Counted from the first letter of the stretch, positions 31,068 through 41,350 are shown. The stretch is 47,503 nucleotides of DNA from Paenibacillus puerhi (GCF_009846885.1 NZ_WUWM01000042.1:1-47503), one strand, 5' to 3'. Notes: a model not told the origin generated them from the sequence alone. A program made the numbers and translations.

Positions 31068-32402
31068 TTGAGTAGTGACCCGTTACCTTTATTGATTAAC
31101 GCGGTTTTGATTCTTGTTTTAGTGCTGCTGAACGGTTTTTTTGTAGCTGCCGAGTTTGCCTTCGTCAAAGTAAGGAATTCGCGGATTGATACACTCGCTC
31201 AAAGCGGCAATATGAGCGCCCGTTTTGCTCAGAAGATTACCGGTAATATCAACGCTTATCTTTCTGCCTGCCAACTAGGAATTACTTTGACCTCGCTCGT
31301 ACTCGGTTGGGTCGGAGAACCGACCATATCCAAGGTGATGGAGCCTATATTGAAGGATTGGCTGCAGCTCAGCCCCGCTGTAGTGCATATTATTTCATTC
31401 CTTATCGCTTTCAGCCTGATTACCGCCTTCCATATTACGCTCGGCGAGCAATTTCCCAAAACTTATGCAATCCGGCAGTCGGAGAAAGTCACATTGTGGA
31501 CCGCCGCGCCGATGATTATTTTCTACAAGCTGATGTACCCGTTCATCTGGGTGCTAAACGGCGTGTCCAACTGGATGCTGCGCCTTGTCGGTATTGAGCC
31601 TACTCATGAACACGAGTCCGCACATACCGAAGACGAAATTCGCGTCCTGATGAAAGAAAGTCACAAGAGCGGCTTTATCGACAACACAGAGCTTACTCTT
31701 TTCGACAATATATTTGAATTCGCAGAGACGAATGCCCGCGAGATTATGATCCCCCGCACCGAGATGGGCTGCCTCTATGCCAATCTGTCGTATGCGGAAA
31801 ATCTGGATATCGCGCTTAACGAGATGCGTACCCGCTATCCCGTTTGCGATCCGGACAAAGACAATATCGTCGGCTTCTTACACATTAAGGACTTGATGAA
31901 AGCGCGCGGCAAGCTATCCGATATCCGCACCATCATGCGTCCTATTACGAAGGTTCCCGACTCGATGCCGATCAGCAACCTGCTCAAGCTGATGCAGCGT
32001 AAGAAGTCTCAGATTGCTTTGCTCATCGATGAGTACGGCGGAACGGCAGGCATGGTTACCATCGAGGACATTCTGGAGGAAATCGTAGGCGAGATTCAGG
32101 ACGAATTCGACCCGGATCAACGGCCAAGCGTCGAGAAGCGCGATGAACATACCTTCTCGATCGACGGCCGGATGTTAATTGACGAAGTCAATGATCAATT
32201 CGGTCTGGAGCTGCAGTCCGAGGACTATGATACGATCGGCGGCTGGATTTATTCCCAGGTTGAAATTCCGCCCAAACGTGGACAATCCGTCATGTACGAC
32301 GATGCCTATGAGTTCATTATTGAAGAAACCGATGACTTGCGTATCTCAAGACTGACGGTTCGCAACCTGCAAGTTCAAAACAGCGAGCCGCAGACAGCCT
32401 AA
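31068..32402 (+). CDS. CNNM/CorC-type membrane protein (DUF21, CBS pair, CorC_HlyC)
   Basis: A 444-residue hemolysin C family protein. The N-terminal DUF21 domain (1-190) has about four membrane segments (LINAVLILVLVLLNGFFVAAEFA is the first; YLSACQLGITLTSLVLGW and HIISFLIAFSLI follow). A CBS pair (about 205-335; MIPRTEMGCL, MRPITKVPDSMPI, DEYGGTAGMVTIEDILEEIVGEI) and a CorC_HlyC domain complete it. Members are linked to magnesium or other cation efflux and Mg resistance. The start must be TTG at 31068: an in-frame TGA stands immediately before, and the first membrane helix begins a few codons later. Confidence 0.92.
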   Translation: MSSDPLPLLINAVLILVLVLLNGFFVAAEFAFVKVRNSRIDTLAQSGNMSARFAQKITGNINAYLSACQLGITLTSLVLGWVGEPTISKVMEPILKDWLQLSPAVVHIISFLIAFSLITAFHITLGEQFPKTYAIRQSEKVTLWTAAPMIIFYKLMYPFIWVLNGVSNWMLRLVGIEPTHEHESAHTEDEIRVLMKESHKSGFIDNTELTLFDNIFEFAETNAREIMIPRTEMGCLYANLSYAENLDIALNEMRTRYPVCDPDKDNIVGFLHIKDLMKARGKLSDIRTIMRPITKVPDSMPISNLLKLMQRKKSQIALLIDEYGGTAGMVTIEDILEEIVGEIQDEFDPDQRPSVEKRDEHTFSIDGRMLIDEVNDQFGLELQSEDYDTIGGWIYSQVEIPPKRGQSVMYDDAYEFIIEETDDLRISRLTVRNLQVQNSEPQTA

Positions 32403-32437
32403 GCCATCGCATAGCTTCAATCAAGCTCCCCCTCTCC

Positions 32438-32483
32438 AAGAGGCCGTCCCAAGCAGCCCCCAAGCTGCTTGGGACGGCCTCTT
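32438..32483. terminator. perfect 19-bp hairpin after the CNNM gene
   Basis: The arms at 32438-32456 and 32465-32483 are exact complements. A T tract is almost absent on the plus strand. Its 3' arm contains the -35 element of the next promoter. Confidence 0.7.
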
Positions 32484-32497
32484 GACTCGTGTATAAT
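32469..32497 (+). promoter_or_regulatory. promoter of the HI0933-type flavoprotein gene
   Basis: TTGGGA (32469-32474) and TATAAT (32492-32497) are 17 bases apart, 34 bases before the ATG. The -35 element lies in the stem of the preceding terminator-like hairpin. Confidence 0.6.
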
Positions 32498-32531
32498 GGA
32501 GGCACATAACCAGCTAGCTAGGAGGCTTTGC

Positions 32532-33809
32532 ATGTTCTATGATGTGATCGTCGTCGGAGGGGGCCCCTCCGGCTTGATGGCCTGTATCGCGGCCAGCTCC
32601 CGCGGAGCCCGCGTGCTGCTGATCGACAAAGGTGATAAGCTGGGGCGCAAGCTCGGCATCTCGGGTGGCGGGCGCTGCAATGTGACGAACAACAAGGATA
32701 CGGAGGAATTGATCAAGCATATTCCCGGAAACGGCCGATTCTTGTACAGCGCCTTCGCTCATTTCAACAATCAGGATATCATTCGTTTCTTCGAGGACAT
32801 GGGTATTAAGCTGAAGGAAGAGGATCGCGGGCGTATGTTCCCTGTGTCCGACAAAGCCAAGACAGTCGTCGAGGCGCTGATCAACCGCGCACGCGAGCAG
32901 GGCGTACAGATGCGGGTGAACAGCCCGGTCGAGCACATCCGGTACGAGGGTGAGCGAGTGGCCGGGGTAAAGCTGCGTTCCGGCGACATCGTTCAAGCCG
33001 CCTGCGTAATCGTGGCCACGGGCGGTAAATCGGTGCCTCATACCGGCTCCACCGGCGACGGCTACCCTTGGGCCGAGGCAGCGGGACATACGATCACGGA
33101 GCTGTATCCTACTGAAGTCCCCCTTGTCTCCCGCGAAGCGTTCATTCAAAGCAAGGAGCTGCAGGGGTTGTCCCTGCGGGGCATTCATGTGTCTGTCTGG
33201 AACCCGAAGGGCAAGAAGGTCGTCGAGCATGAAGGCGATCTGCTCTTCACTCACTTCGGAGTTTCCGGACCCGCCGCTTTACGCTGCAGCCAGTTCGTCG
33301 TCAAGCTTAAGAAGCAGTTCGAGACGCCTACCGTGAAGATTACGCTCGATCTGTTCCCCGAACAAAGCGTGGACGAGCTGTTCGCGGCCACGATGAAGCT
33401 CGCGGAGAACGAACCGAAGAAGGCGATCAAGAATGTATTGAAGGGCTTCATCCAGGAGCGTATGATCCCTATTCTGCTCAAGAAGGCCGAGCTTCGCGAG
33501 GACACGACGTACGACAACATTCCCAAGCAGCCCTGGCTGCAGCTTGCAGCTCTGCTCAAGGCTTTTCCTATCCAAATCTCGGGGACCTTGTCCATCGAAG
33601 AAGCGTTCGTCACCGGAGGCGGCGTACATCTGAAGGAAATCGATCCGAAAACGATGATGTCCAAGCGCAAGAACGGCCTTTTCTTCTGCGGCGAGATTCT
33701 CGATATTCATGGGTATACCGGCGGCTATAATATTACGGCGGCGTTTACGACTGGGTATACGGCTGGACTGCATGCTGCTGCGGTAGCGGTTGATTTGAAG
33801 AGTTCCTGA
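32532..33809 (+). CDS. NAD(P)/FAD-dependent oxidoreductase, HI0933/BaiN family
   Basis: A 425-residue flavoprotein. The N-terminal dinucleotide site is VIVVGGGPSGLMACIAASSRG; KLGRKLGISGGGRCNVTN is diagnostic of the HI0933 (YhiN/BaiN-like) family; VIVATGGKSVPHTGSTGDGY and the C-terminal FAD contact GEILDIHGYTGGYNITAAFTTG complete the fold. The substrate is unknown in most members. The start at 32532 (MFYDVIVVGG) follows AGGAGG; an earlier frame from 32469 would cross the promoter. Confidence 0.93.
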   Translation: MFYDVIVVGGGPSGLMACIAASSRGARVLLIDKGDKLGRKLGISGGGRCNVTNNKDTEELIKHIPGNGRFLYSAFAHFNNQDIIRFFEDMGIKLKEEDRGRMFPVSDKAKTVVEALINRAREQGVQMRVNSPVEHIRYEGERVAGVKLRSGDIVQAACVIVATGGKSVPHTGSTGDGYPWAEAAGHTITELYPTEVPLVSREAFIQSKELQGLSLRGIHVSVWNPKGKKVVEHEGDLLFTHFGVSGPAALRCSQFVVKLKKQFETPTVKITLDLFPEQSVDELFAATMKLAENEPKKAIKNVLKGFIQERMIPILLKKAELREDTTYDNIPKQPWLQLAALLKAFPIQISGTLSIEEAFVTGGGVHLKEIDPKTMMSKRKNGLFFCGEILDIHGYTGGYNITAAFTTGYTAGLHAAAVAVDLKSS

Positions 33810-33838
33810 TCAGAGACAGCAATTCCACAGCTAATTTG

Positions 33839-33870
33839 ACAAAGAGGCCCGCATAAGCGAGCCTCTTTGT
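33839..33870 (+). terminator. hairpin after the flavoprotein gene
   Basis: ACAAAGAGGC (33839-33848) pairs with GCCTCTTTGT (33861-33870). The T residues are within the stem, with no free tract after it. Confidence 0.6.
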
Positions 33871-33913
33871 AGTCTCGGGGGAGAGTCTTGGATCGGATAA
33901 TCGACCACATCGA

Positions 33914-33960
33914 TGAAAAAAAACCTGCATTTTCCCGAAAATCTCAGGAAAACGCAGGCT
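33914..33960 (-). terminator. strong terminator after the giant SLH gene
   Basis: On the minus strand CCTGCGTTTTCC (33958-33947) pairs with GGGAAAATGCAGG (33936-33924), followed by at least eight T residues. Confidence 0.93.
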
Positions 33961-33994
33961 CAGACGAGCTGGTGTTACCCAGCAACCTACTTTA

Positions 33995-36900
33995 CTACTC
34001 CAACACCTGAATCAAACGGCGAATCATTGTTGCCGCCTCAGCGCGTGTTGCCTTGGCAGCCGGCAGGAATTTGCCTGCCTCATCTCCTTGGATGATGCCG
34101 AGCTTCACCGCTGTACCGACTCCCTCTTGTGCCCATTCGGCAATATCGGCCTGGTCGACGAAGGAACGGTCTGCCGACTGCTCCGACTGCCCTGACTGCT
34201 TCACAAGCCGCGAGATGACGACAGCCATCTCTTGTCGGCTGATAGCGGCATCAGGACGGAATAGTCCATCGGCCCCTTGGAAAATACCTGCTTGCTCGAC
34301 GGCTGCTACATAATCGGCATACCAAGCATCCGCCGGTACGTCCTTGAAGGTCGCAGCTTCGCTGCTCTTGTCTAGTTGCAGCATTTCAGCAAACAGCTTG
34401 GCGATCTGCCCGCGAGTTGTGAAGCCCGACGGGTCAAATTCCGTTTCGCTCACACCATCTACGATATGATGGGAGACCAGGAAGCGAATATCGGATTCCG
34501 CCCAATGCGAATCTACATCCGTGAAGGCCCGTTCGAACGAAGCAAGGCCAAATGTGCCTGAAGCTAGCAGCTCGATATCCAGCTTCCGACCGATATAGAT
34601 CGGCTGGGTACCTTTGAATTCATAAGCTCCTAATAAAGCAGGTTCCCGCGTTGACGATGCGGCGAGTTTTAGAACCAACGGCTCGGAAGACGCTAGGTTA
34701 ACCTGTTTGCCGTCTGACTGTTTCTTCGTCAAATTGATGCGAAGCACCGTGCTCGCAGCCTTGTATCCGACTGGATAGCTCGATCCTGTGGCCTTCATCT
34801 CCAGAAGCAGGGTTTCGTTATCTGTCAGCTTGAAGGCTTGGGACGGAATAGTCACGACGTTGTTCTGCTTCTGCAGCTTAATCGTGTAGCCCTTTGTTTG
34901 AATCGTGTTCCAAATATCTCCCTTGACGACAAGCGTATCCTGTTTTTCCGTCAAGGTAAGCTTAACTTCGTTACCCGAGAGGGCTTTGTTCAACATCACG
35001 ATGTCCAGCAGCGCTTCGTTGGCTGCCTCCGATGGAGCAGCTCCGCCTCCACCGCCACCTGTCGTAGACTTCGGCTGTTCGACTGAGACTGCTGTCGTGA
35101 ACGTTGCCATGCTGGCGGTTTCAAGTGGCTTTCCACTATAATCCAGCAATCCCTCTTCAATAACGACCTGATAGCTCTTGCCTGCCGTTAATGGAGCTTT
35201 TGGCTTTAATACAAGTGTTTTGGACAGCTTCTGCGTGTTATCGGGCTCAAACCAGCCGGTCTGCTGATTTCCGTCCTCCAGGCCTGCTCCACCGTCTACA
35301 GCCTTCACCTTGTATCCGGCCATATGCTCAAGTACCAGATCATAGGCCACATCGGCAACTTCTCTGGTCCCTTCCATTTGGATCAAGCGTACTTTTTTTG
35401 TATCTATGCTTGCTTCATCCATCGGACGGTCAAAGACGATCTCGACTTCGGCGTTGACGTTTACTTTCTCTTCCTTGTCAGCTGGTACTATCCGCTCTAC
35501 CTTCGGAGCGCTCGTACGCACGAGAGGCACATTCAGCTGTGTTTCTGCAGGAGGTACGACTACAATGCGTGACGTATAGTCCTCGAAGCCTTGTTTGCTG
35601 AACAATACCCGCCAGTCCCCTTGAAGTACGTCCCAGCCATAACGGCCTTCGTTATCGGTGACCTGTGGATTCACCTGGCCGAACTTTTCCGCCAGCCAGC
35701 TCGACCATAAACCCGACAATGGATTGCGCTGTTGAACGACCGCAGTTACTCCTTGCAGTCGGTTGTCCATGCTGCCCTCGAATACGTAGCCAGAAGGGTC
35801 GATAAGGACGATAACTTCAATCAATGGGACGGTGATGCTAATCCCATTTCTCTTATAAGTCAAAGTGAGAAGCTGTTCTCCATAAGAGCTCCATCCATAA
35901 GGGACTTCACCCTTGAACGTACGGCCATCGGCCGAGCGTGTCAGCTTGTGTGTGCTTCCGATAAAGGAAATGAAAGCCTCGTCTACCTCATCCTCGAACG
36001 TAACGTTCACTTGGATCGGAGTGAATTCCGTAATAGCCATCGTTGCCACCGAAATATCCGGGTTCAGCTTGACATTCGAATTCCAGCCCGCCGTTACCGT
36101 TACATCCTGAATGCCCGTCACATCCGCCGAATAAATCACGGTAGCGATATCGGATGTCTGGCTAAGTGATACCGCAGAGTCACCGTCTACGACACGCGCG
36201 GTTAGTTTGAACTCCTGCTCGAGGTTCCCCTCTGTTACCGGCAGGAGAACATCGGTATGCCACCAGCGTCCTTCGGCCACCACGCGGCCCAGACGGACAG
36301 AGCCCGCAAAGACCTCAACAATTGAGCCGGCCTTTGTATTGCCGTATACCTTAATACGCTTGTCTCCCGTCACAGCAGGTGCGTTCAAGGTTACATATAA
36401 AACGCCGGTCGTTGCAATAAGCTCAGGCTGCTGCTTAGCGCCTTCTACAGTCGCATAAGCCGAAGTACGGATCGTCGGCTCCAACGCCTCTTTGACCAGT
36501 ACCTTGAAGCTAATTACGCCTTGCTTGCCTGCCTCCAGGTTTCCTACAGGCACCTGGAGTATACCTCCAGGGGAAGCATTAAACAGCTTGCCGTTTAGCT
36601 CGACAGAGCCTTCTACCAGCTTCACACTGTTCGGCAGCTCAAAATTCCATACGACTGAGCCTGCTGCGGAACTGCTGTTGTTCTTATAGCTCAACCGATA
36701 TGTCATCTCTTTGCCATATACAACTGTGCTGACTGACGAATCGAAGCTGTTGCCGGCTCCCGCGAAGATGCCGCCGTCCGATACCAGAGCGATGGTCACT
36801 TCATTGTTATCGGCAGCCAAATTCTTCGTCACGCTCGGATAGCCGTACAGATTGGCATTAACGGAATAAGTGCCCGGTGCCAAACCCCGTATTTTGAAAT

Positions 36901-39900
36901 ATCCGTCCTGATCAGTCCGTGCCCAGCCACCGGAGCTGCCTGGTTTAGAGGCATACACATAGACATGTTTCAGCGGCTTCCCGTCTTTATCGACAATTTT
37001 ACCATGAATAAATTGATCGTTTTCCAAAGTAATATCCGCAAGAGTGTGGCTACCATCGGCAACCTGCTGTCCGCTGTAATTCACATAACCGACAGCTTGA
37101 ACATTGAGATACAGCTGTCCCGCTTCTCCCAATCCCTTGAGACTGTAACGTCCTTCAGCATCGGTTCGAGCATAAGCGTAGCCTGCAGAGCCGCTGGCGG
37201 ACACATCCGCATTGGCAACCGGAACGCCATTCTCGTTAATTATACGTCCTTGATAGGTGACCGCTGGCTTCAATACAACCAACAGCTCGCCGGTTAAAGG
37301 AGTGACCTGAACCGATTGGTACACTTGCTGGAACTCGGGTACGGAGATATTCAATGCATAGTCATCCGATGCGGCAATATCCGTCAATGCGATGCTTCCA
37401 TAACGCCCATATACTTCCTCTTGGACGGTCGAGGATGCGCCGCCATGAAGCACATGCAGCGGATTAGGCCCATATACCCGCTCACTTACGTTCATGGTCC
37501 GTTGATAGCCGTACTTGTAGCCTGCATCCCAGCCGAACGCTTGAATCGCCGATGGGCTGTACAAGCTGAAGGATTCCAGAACATTCGTTTGCACGTCATC
37601 TCCAGGCATAAACACCTTCAAGTTGACATTGACCAGATCCTTCGTTTTCTTCCCGACAACAATCTTCAACGGCTCACTGACATAGTTGCGATTGCCATCA
37701 ATGATGATCGTCTCCGTCTTGCCTGCGTACACGCCTTCTCCGGCAATCGTTATCGTATAAGAGCCGACCTTGAACCGCTTCAGCTCCGTCTCGCCGGAAT
37801 AGGTGGTGAACCATCCGTTTGATCCGACATAGCCTTCCTTATTGACATTGCCCGCTATAGAAACGCGCAGTGCTTTGGATAGAGGTTCCTGCGTTTCCTG
37901 ATCGATCAAACGTATTTTTATAGTCTTGGACAAGTGGACGGTTTCGATGTTGCGTGCTCGACCGTACTGGGTGTCCAGGCCCGTAACCAAGTTCGTATCG
38001 TATTCGCCCTGACTGATGACGCTTATAGAAGCCTTGCCTTCCGGGACACCCGCTACATCGAAGGTGCCGTCAGCTTTGGCAGTCCCGCTTACATATTGAC
38101 TGCCGACCGATATGCGTACAATCGGCCTGTCCGTAACAACCTGTCCATCACGTTTAATAATTCCTGATATTGTCGCTCCGACTTTCTTGTTCGGCTCGGC
38201 CGTAAGCTCTGGCGTTTTAACTCCACTCTCAGGCTTGATCAAGTAGGCCTTCACCCGTTTCACTTCCGTGATGCCCGGTTCAATAGGGTATATTCCCTTG
38301 TATTTGCCTGTCGCCGCGGACAACGCAATCTTCTTCGTATCCTCTGCATTATCCTTAATGACGGTAACCTCTGCATAGGCCTCGATTCCGTCTCCTGCCG
38401 TACCCTGCAACTCGATCACCAGTTCTCCGCCGATCGGCAGCAAACCGGCAGTGCTTTCAATCGCTTGCGTTCCTACCTTCAGTTCGGACGCCCCGAACTC
38501 AGGAACGCTGTACGAAATCACATCCGACTCGGTCTTCAATCCTTTGCCGCTCACGGCTACTACCTTGAGCTCATAGGTTTTGCCAGCCTGGGCAGCTTCG
38601 TACACGTAGCTCGTGCTTTTAACGCCTTCCGCAACCTTGACCATCGCCTGTCCACGCTCGGCCGCATACACCTCATACGATGCAGCTCTTGCGGCAGCCT
38701 CCCACGACAGCTTGAGCCCCTGTCCCGCAAAGCTTGCTTTCGGCTGCGGCTTGCCCGGTGGCTCGCTAGTGTTTCCTGTCTCCAATGCTTCGGAGAAGGT
38801 GATATCCTTGTTCGGACCTATCGGAAGACTGTAGGTAAGCGTGTAGTCGTCCGGTTGGTTAACTATTTGGGCATACAAGTTATCTGTGGTCGAGCGTTCA
38901 TCGCTAAAAATCAGCTTGCCGCTGCTGTCTACGACACGTAATGTCCCATTAATAGTACGATAATATTCATTTAAACTCTCAAATGGACGCTTATCAATAA
39001 CGGCTTTCGAGTAGTATTGATATCCGTTTCCTCTTTCTACCAACACTTGATTCAGCGAATAATCTCCCTTTCGGATGAGAGCGGAAGTATTAAGATGGAG
39101 CATCTCCCTTCCATCCTGCGTATACGCATATTGGGAGATTGGGGCGAATGAGGCTGGCTGAATTTCGGTCCCGAACTCGAGCGTCGTAGCGTTCGTATAA
39201 TTCCGGGAGCCAGTAGTCCAAATATGAGCCCAATCGTTCTCAAACGCCTCTTGCTCGATCCTTGCGAATCGGAACTCATAGGTGCCCGGCGTCGTGTACA
39301 GCTTGTTCAATCCATTGCCTTGCCAGATTAATCCCAGGTACGGAACGCTTTGATATCTGGAGTTCACAACCGTAAAGCTGTTGAAGCTTGCGCCCAGTTC
39401 CACAGGGACCATGCTCTGCTTGTCAACCCCGAAGGAAACCGTATAACTGTCCTGAGCAGGAATACTCAACGCTTGAGCGACATGATAGCCGGTCGTATCA
39501 TCCCTGCCAATCATATGCGCCTCTAGTTCGCCAGGAGCCGTGAACAAGGTGCTCATCGTCTGGAACGAAAAGCCCTCCTGCCATTGCGGTATAGAGGCTT
39601 TTACTTGATGCTGCAGAAAAGGAAAGTACGCCGTCGGCTCATGAATAATGCTTGTTTTTACCAGATTGGGCTGAACCGGAATCTCCTTCATCGCCTGTAG
39701 CTTACTGCCCGGGATGACCTGATTCACAAAGTACGAAGCTAGCGGAACCCTGTTTTCGTTTGTGAGTAACAGAGAGGCTATTATACGATAGTCTTTATCC
39801 GTTTTAATAGGCGAGTTCACAGGCAGCGTGGCGGATGTGCCCGAACCGAACATGGAAGTCGATGCCGGTTGCCCGTTGTCCAGCTCCATGAATAAAGCAG

Positions 39901-41350
39901 ATTCCCTGGATGCCGAGGAATAACCCTCCGGAAGCCGGAACGTAAGGCCTTGGGTCGAGCCCTCATTGCTGATGGTGAAGGTCTGATCCAAGGATGGTTT
40001 GACAACTGTATCCGGCAGCAAGGTTTCCGCCAGCTTCAATCGATAGCTGTCACTTTTAGGAACACCCTCTAGTCTCAAGTAGTATGTAGAAATGCCAGGA
40101 TAAGTTCCTAACAGATTGTCATTTGCGTCATACAACTCATAGATCAGAGCTGTACCCGATGCATAACCGCCTCCACCACCTGATCCGCCTCCTGAATTGG
40201 ATGAGCCAGAGCCAGAGCCGGTGGAATTGAGAGAAGTAGAGCTGCCGTCTTCGTTCCAAAGCGAGCGGGAAGGATTGCCCTGGTCATCCGCCGTCGCTAC
40301 CCACAGGGAGGTCGGATTGCTGCCACCCCCTGATACGGTATGAGAGCTGTACCATGCATTAATAAGCTGATTATTATAGCTATCCTTATAACTAACATAC
40401 ATATCAATACCAAGCTGTGGGCTGCCCCACGCATTCGTATATTCTATCTTGCCTGTGAAATCTCTGTCTGCCTGCCAAACCATATCTTGATCAAAACTGA
40501 CCGGGCTACTTCCAAAATGGAGATTCCAGTTATTAACTGAGGATGCAAATTCCACTCTGCCGATGGAGCCCTTGGAGGCATAAGCTTTTTTTCCGAAATA
40601 TCCTACACCCGTATAACCCGAATTAATCGTAATATGCGCATTGGGCATAGTTTCGGGAGGGGTGATTTCCACCAAATCTCCATCGAAGGGAATGACTTGT
40701 CCGCTCGTATACGCAGCAGGTACCGCCTTCTGCAGGTAATAATACTCTTTTGACTCTTGGTTCCACACGTAAGCATATGCTTTAAAGCCTACGTTGGATG
40801 CTGCCCACATAGTTACTTTCCGTTCTTGATCGAAGTATCCATTGAACGCGGGAAGCTCGATGTTCTTAGAACCGTTCCCGGCTTGAGGAACCAGTACCAG
40901 ATTGCCGTCCTCGGCATTCTTGTCATGCTGGAATACGTATTGTTTCAATTGGCCGGAGCTAAAGTCCAGTCCTCTGATGTCTCCCCCCGTGAAGCTGTAG
41001 TGATACAGCAAGGGTTTGCTTTCACCTTCATAGGAGTACCGTCCAGCGACAATCTCATAAGACTTGCCGGATAAAATAAACGCATTAGGGATAAAAAGCT
41101 CCCCATTGCGCAGAGACGCGGTATATACCTGATTAGCGTAACCCTGCAGATCCCCCCCGTTAGTATAGAGTACATGTTCGTACAAGGTAACATAGCCGCT
41201 ACTTAGCGGATTACCCTGCTCATCCTCAACCACCGCCACCAGGCCGTTGAGTTCCTTGACCTCTGCCCTTACTGCAGGCAGTCCGCTGCCGAACAGCAGT
41301 ACGAACGCCAGCATAAGCTGAAGCCACTTCCATGAAGCATGTTTACGCAT
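33995..41350 (-). CDS. giant SLH-anchored surface protein with carboxypeptidase-regulatory-like repeats
   Basis: A 2451-residue exported protein. A signal peptide (about 1-30, cleaved near AVRAEV) is followed by about 340 residues of unassigned beta-rich sequence, a Gly/Ser linker (about 370-405), an Fn3-like domain (about 865-960; LKLSWEAAARAASYEVYAAE), several carboxypeptidase-regulatory or Cna-B-like repeats (about 1060-1115 and 1360-1520; ADVSASGSAGYAYARTDAEG, VYVYASKPGSSGGWARTDQD), a DUF11-like domain (about 1530-1620), a Big_5-like domain (about 1950-2050), a second Gly linker and three SLH domains (about 2275-2451). I see no catalytic site; adhesion or S-layer-associated roles are guesses. 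The ATG at 41350 or a TTG at 41356 could start it; GGAGG serves both. Confidence 0.92.
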   Translation of the reverse strand: MRKHASWKWLQLMLAFVLLFGSGLPAVRAEVKELNGLVAVVEDEQGNPLSSGYVTLYEHVLYTNGGDLQGYANQVYTASLRNGELFIPNAFILSGKSYEIVAGRYSYEGESKPLLYHYSFTGGDIRGLDFSSGQLKQYVFQHDKNAEDGNLVLVPQAGNGSKNIELPAFNGYFDQERKVTMWAASNVGFKAYAYVWNQESKEYYYLQKAVPAAYTSGQVIPFDGDLVEITPPETMPNAHITINSGYTGVGYFGKKAYASKGSIGRVEFASSVNNWNLHFGSSPVSFDQDMVWQADRDFTGKIEYTNAWGSPQLGIDMYVSYKDSYNNQLINAWYSSHTVSGGGSNPTSLWVATADDQGNPSRSLWNEDGSSTSLNSTGSGSGSSNSGGGSGGGGGYASGTALIYELYDANDNLLGTYPGISTYYLRLEGVPKSDSYRLKLAETLLPDTVVKPSLDQTFTISNEGSTQGLTFRLPEGYSSASRESALFMELDNGQPASTSMFGSGTSATLPVNSPIKTDKDYRIIASLLLTNENRVPLASYFVNQVIPGSKLQAMKEIPVQPNLVKTSIIHEPTAYFPFLQHQVKASIPQWQEGFSFQTMSTLFTAPGELEAHMIGRDDTTGYHVAQALSIPAQDSYTVSFGVDKQSMVPVELGASFNSFTVVNSRYQSVPYLGLIWQGNGLNKLYTTPGTYEFRFARIEQEAFENDWAHIWTTGSRNYTNATTLEFGTEIQPASFAPISQYAYTQDGREMLHLNTSALIRKGDYSLNQVLVERGNGYQYYSKAVIDKRPFESLNEYYRTINGTLRVVDSSGKLIFSDERSTTDNLYAQIVNQPDDYTLTYSLPIGPNKDITFSEALETGNTSEPPGKPQPKASFAGQGLKLSWEAAARAASYEVYAAERGQAMVKVAEGVKSTSYVYEAAQAGKTYELKVVAVSGKGLKTESDVISYSVPEFGASELKVGTQAIESTAGLLPIGGELVIELQGTAGDGIEAYAEVTVIKDNAEDTKKIALSAATGKYKGIYPIEPGITEVKRVKAYLIKPESGVKTPELTAEPNKKVGATISGIIKRDGQVVTDRPIVRISVGSQYVSGTAKADGTFDVAGVPEGKASISVISQGEYDTNLVTGLDTQYGRARNIETVHLSKTIKIRLIDQETQEPLSKALRVSIAGNVNKEGYVGSNGWFTTYSGETELKRFKVGSYTITIAGEGVYAGKTETIIIDGNRNYVSEPLKIVVGKKTKDLVNVNLKVFMPGDDVQTNVLESFSLYSPSAIQAFGWDAGYKYGYQRTMNVSERVYGPNPLHVLHGGASSTVQEEVYGRYGSIALTDIAASDDYALNISVPEFQQVYQSVQVTPLTGELLVVLKPAVTYQGRIINENGVPVANADVSASGSAGYAYARTDAEGRYSLKGLGEAGQLYLNVQAVGYVNYSGQQVADGSHTLADITLENDQFIHGKIVDKDGKPLKHVYVYASKPGSSGGWARTDQDGYFKIRGLAPGTYSVNANLYGYPSVTKNLAADNNEVTIALVSDGGIFAGAGNSFDSSVSTVVYGKEMTYRLSYKNNSSSAAGSVVWNFELPNSVKLVEGSVELNGKLFNASPGGILQVPVGNLEAGKQGVISFKVLVKEALEPTIRTSAYATVEGAKQQPELIATTGVLYVTLNAPAVTGDKRIKVYGNTKAGSIVEVFAGSVRLGRVVAEGRWWHTDVLLPVTEGNLEQEFKLTARVVDGDSAVSLSQTSDIATVIYSADVTGIQDVTVTAGWNSNVKLNPDISVATMAITEFTPIQVNVTFEDEVDEAFISFIGSTHKLTRSADGRTFKGEVPYGWSSYGEQLLTLTYKRNGISITVPLIEVIVLIDPSGYVFEGSMDNRLQGVTAVVQQRNPLSGLWSSWLAEKFGQVNPQVTDNEGRYGWDVLQGDWRVLFSKQGFEDYTSRIVVVPPAETQLNVPLVRTSAPKVERIVPADKEEKVNVNAEVEIVFDRPMDEASIDTKKVRLIQMEGTREVADVAYDLVLEHMAGYKVKAVDGGAGLEDGNQQTGWFEPDNTQKLSKTLVLKPKAPLTAGKSYQVVIEEGLLDYSGKPLETASMATFTTAVSVEQPKSTTGGGGGGAAPSEAANEALLDIVMLNKALSGNEVKLTLTEKQDTLVVKGDIWNTIQTKGYTIKLQKQNNVVTIPSQAFKLTDNETLLLEMKATGSSYPVGYKAASTVLRINLTKKQSDGKQVNLASSEPLVLKLAASSTREPALLGAYEFKGTQPIYIGRKLDIELLASGTFGLASFERAFTDVDSHWAESDIRFLVSHHIVDGVSETEFDPSGFTTRGQIAKLFAEMLQLDKSSEAATFKDVPADAWYADYVAAVEQAGIFQGADGLFRPDAAISRQEMAVVISRLVKQSGQSEQSADRSFVDQADIAEWAQEGVGTAVKLGIIQGDEAGKFLPAAKATRAEAATMIRRLIQVLE

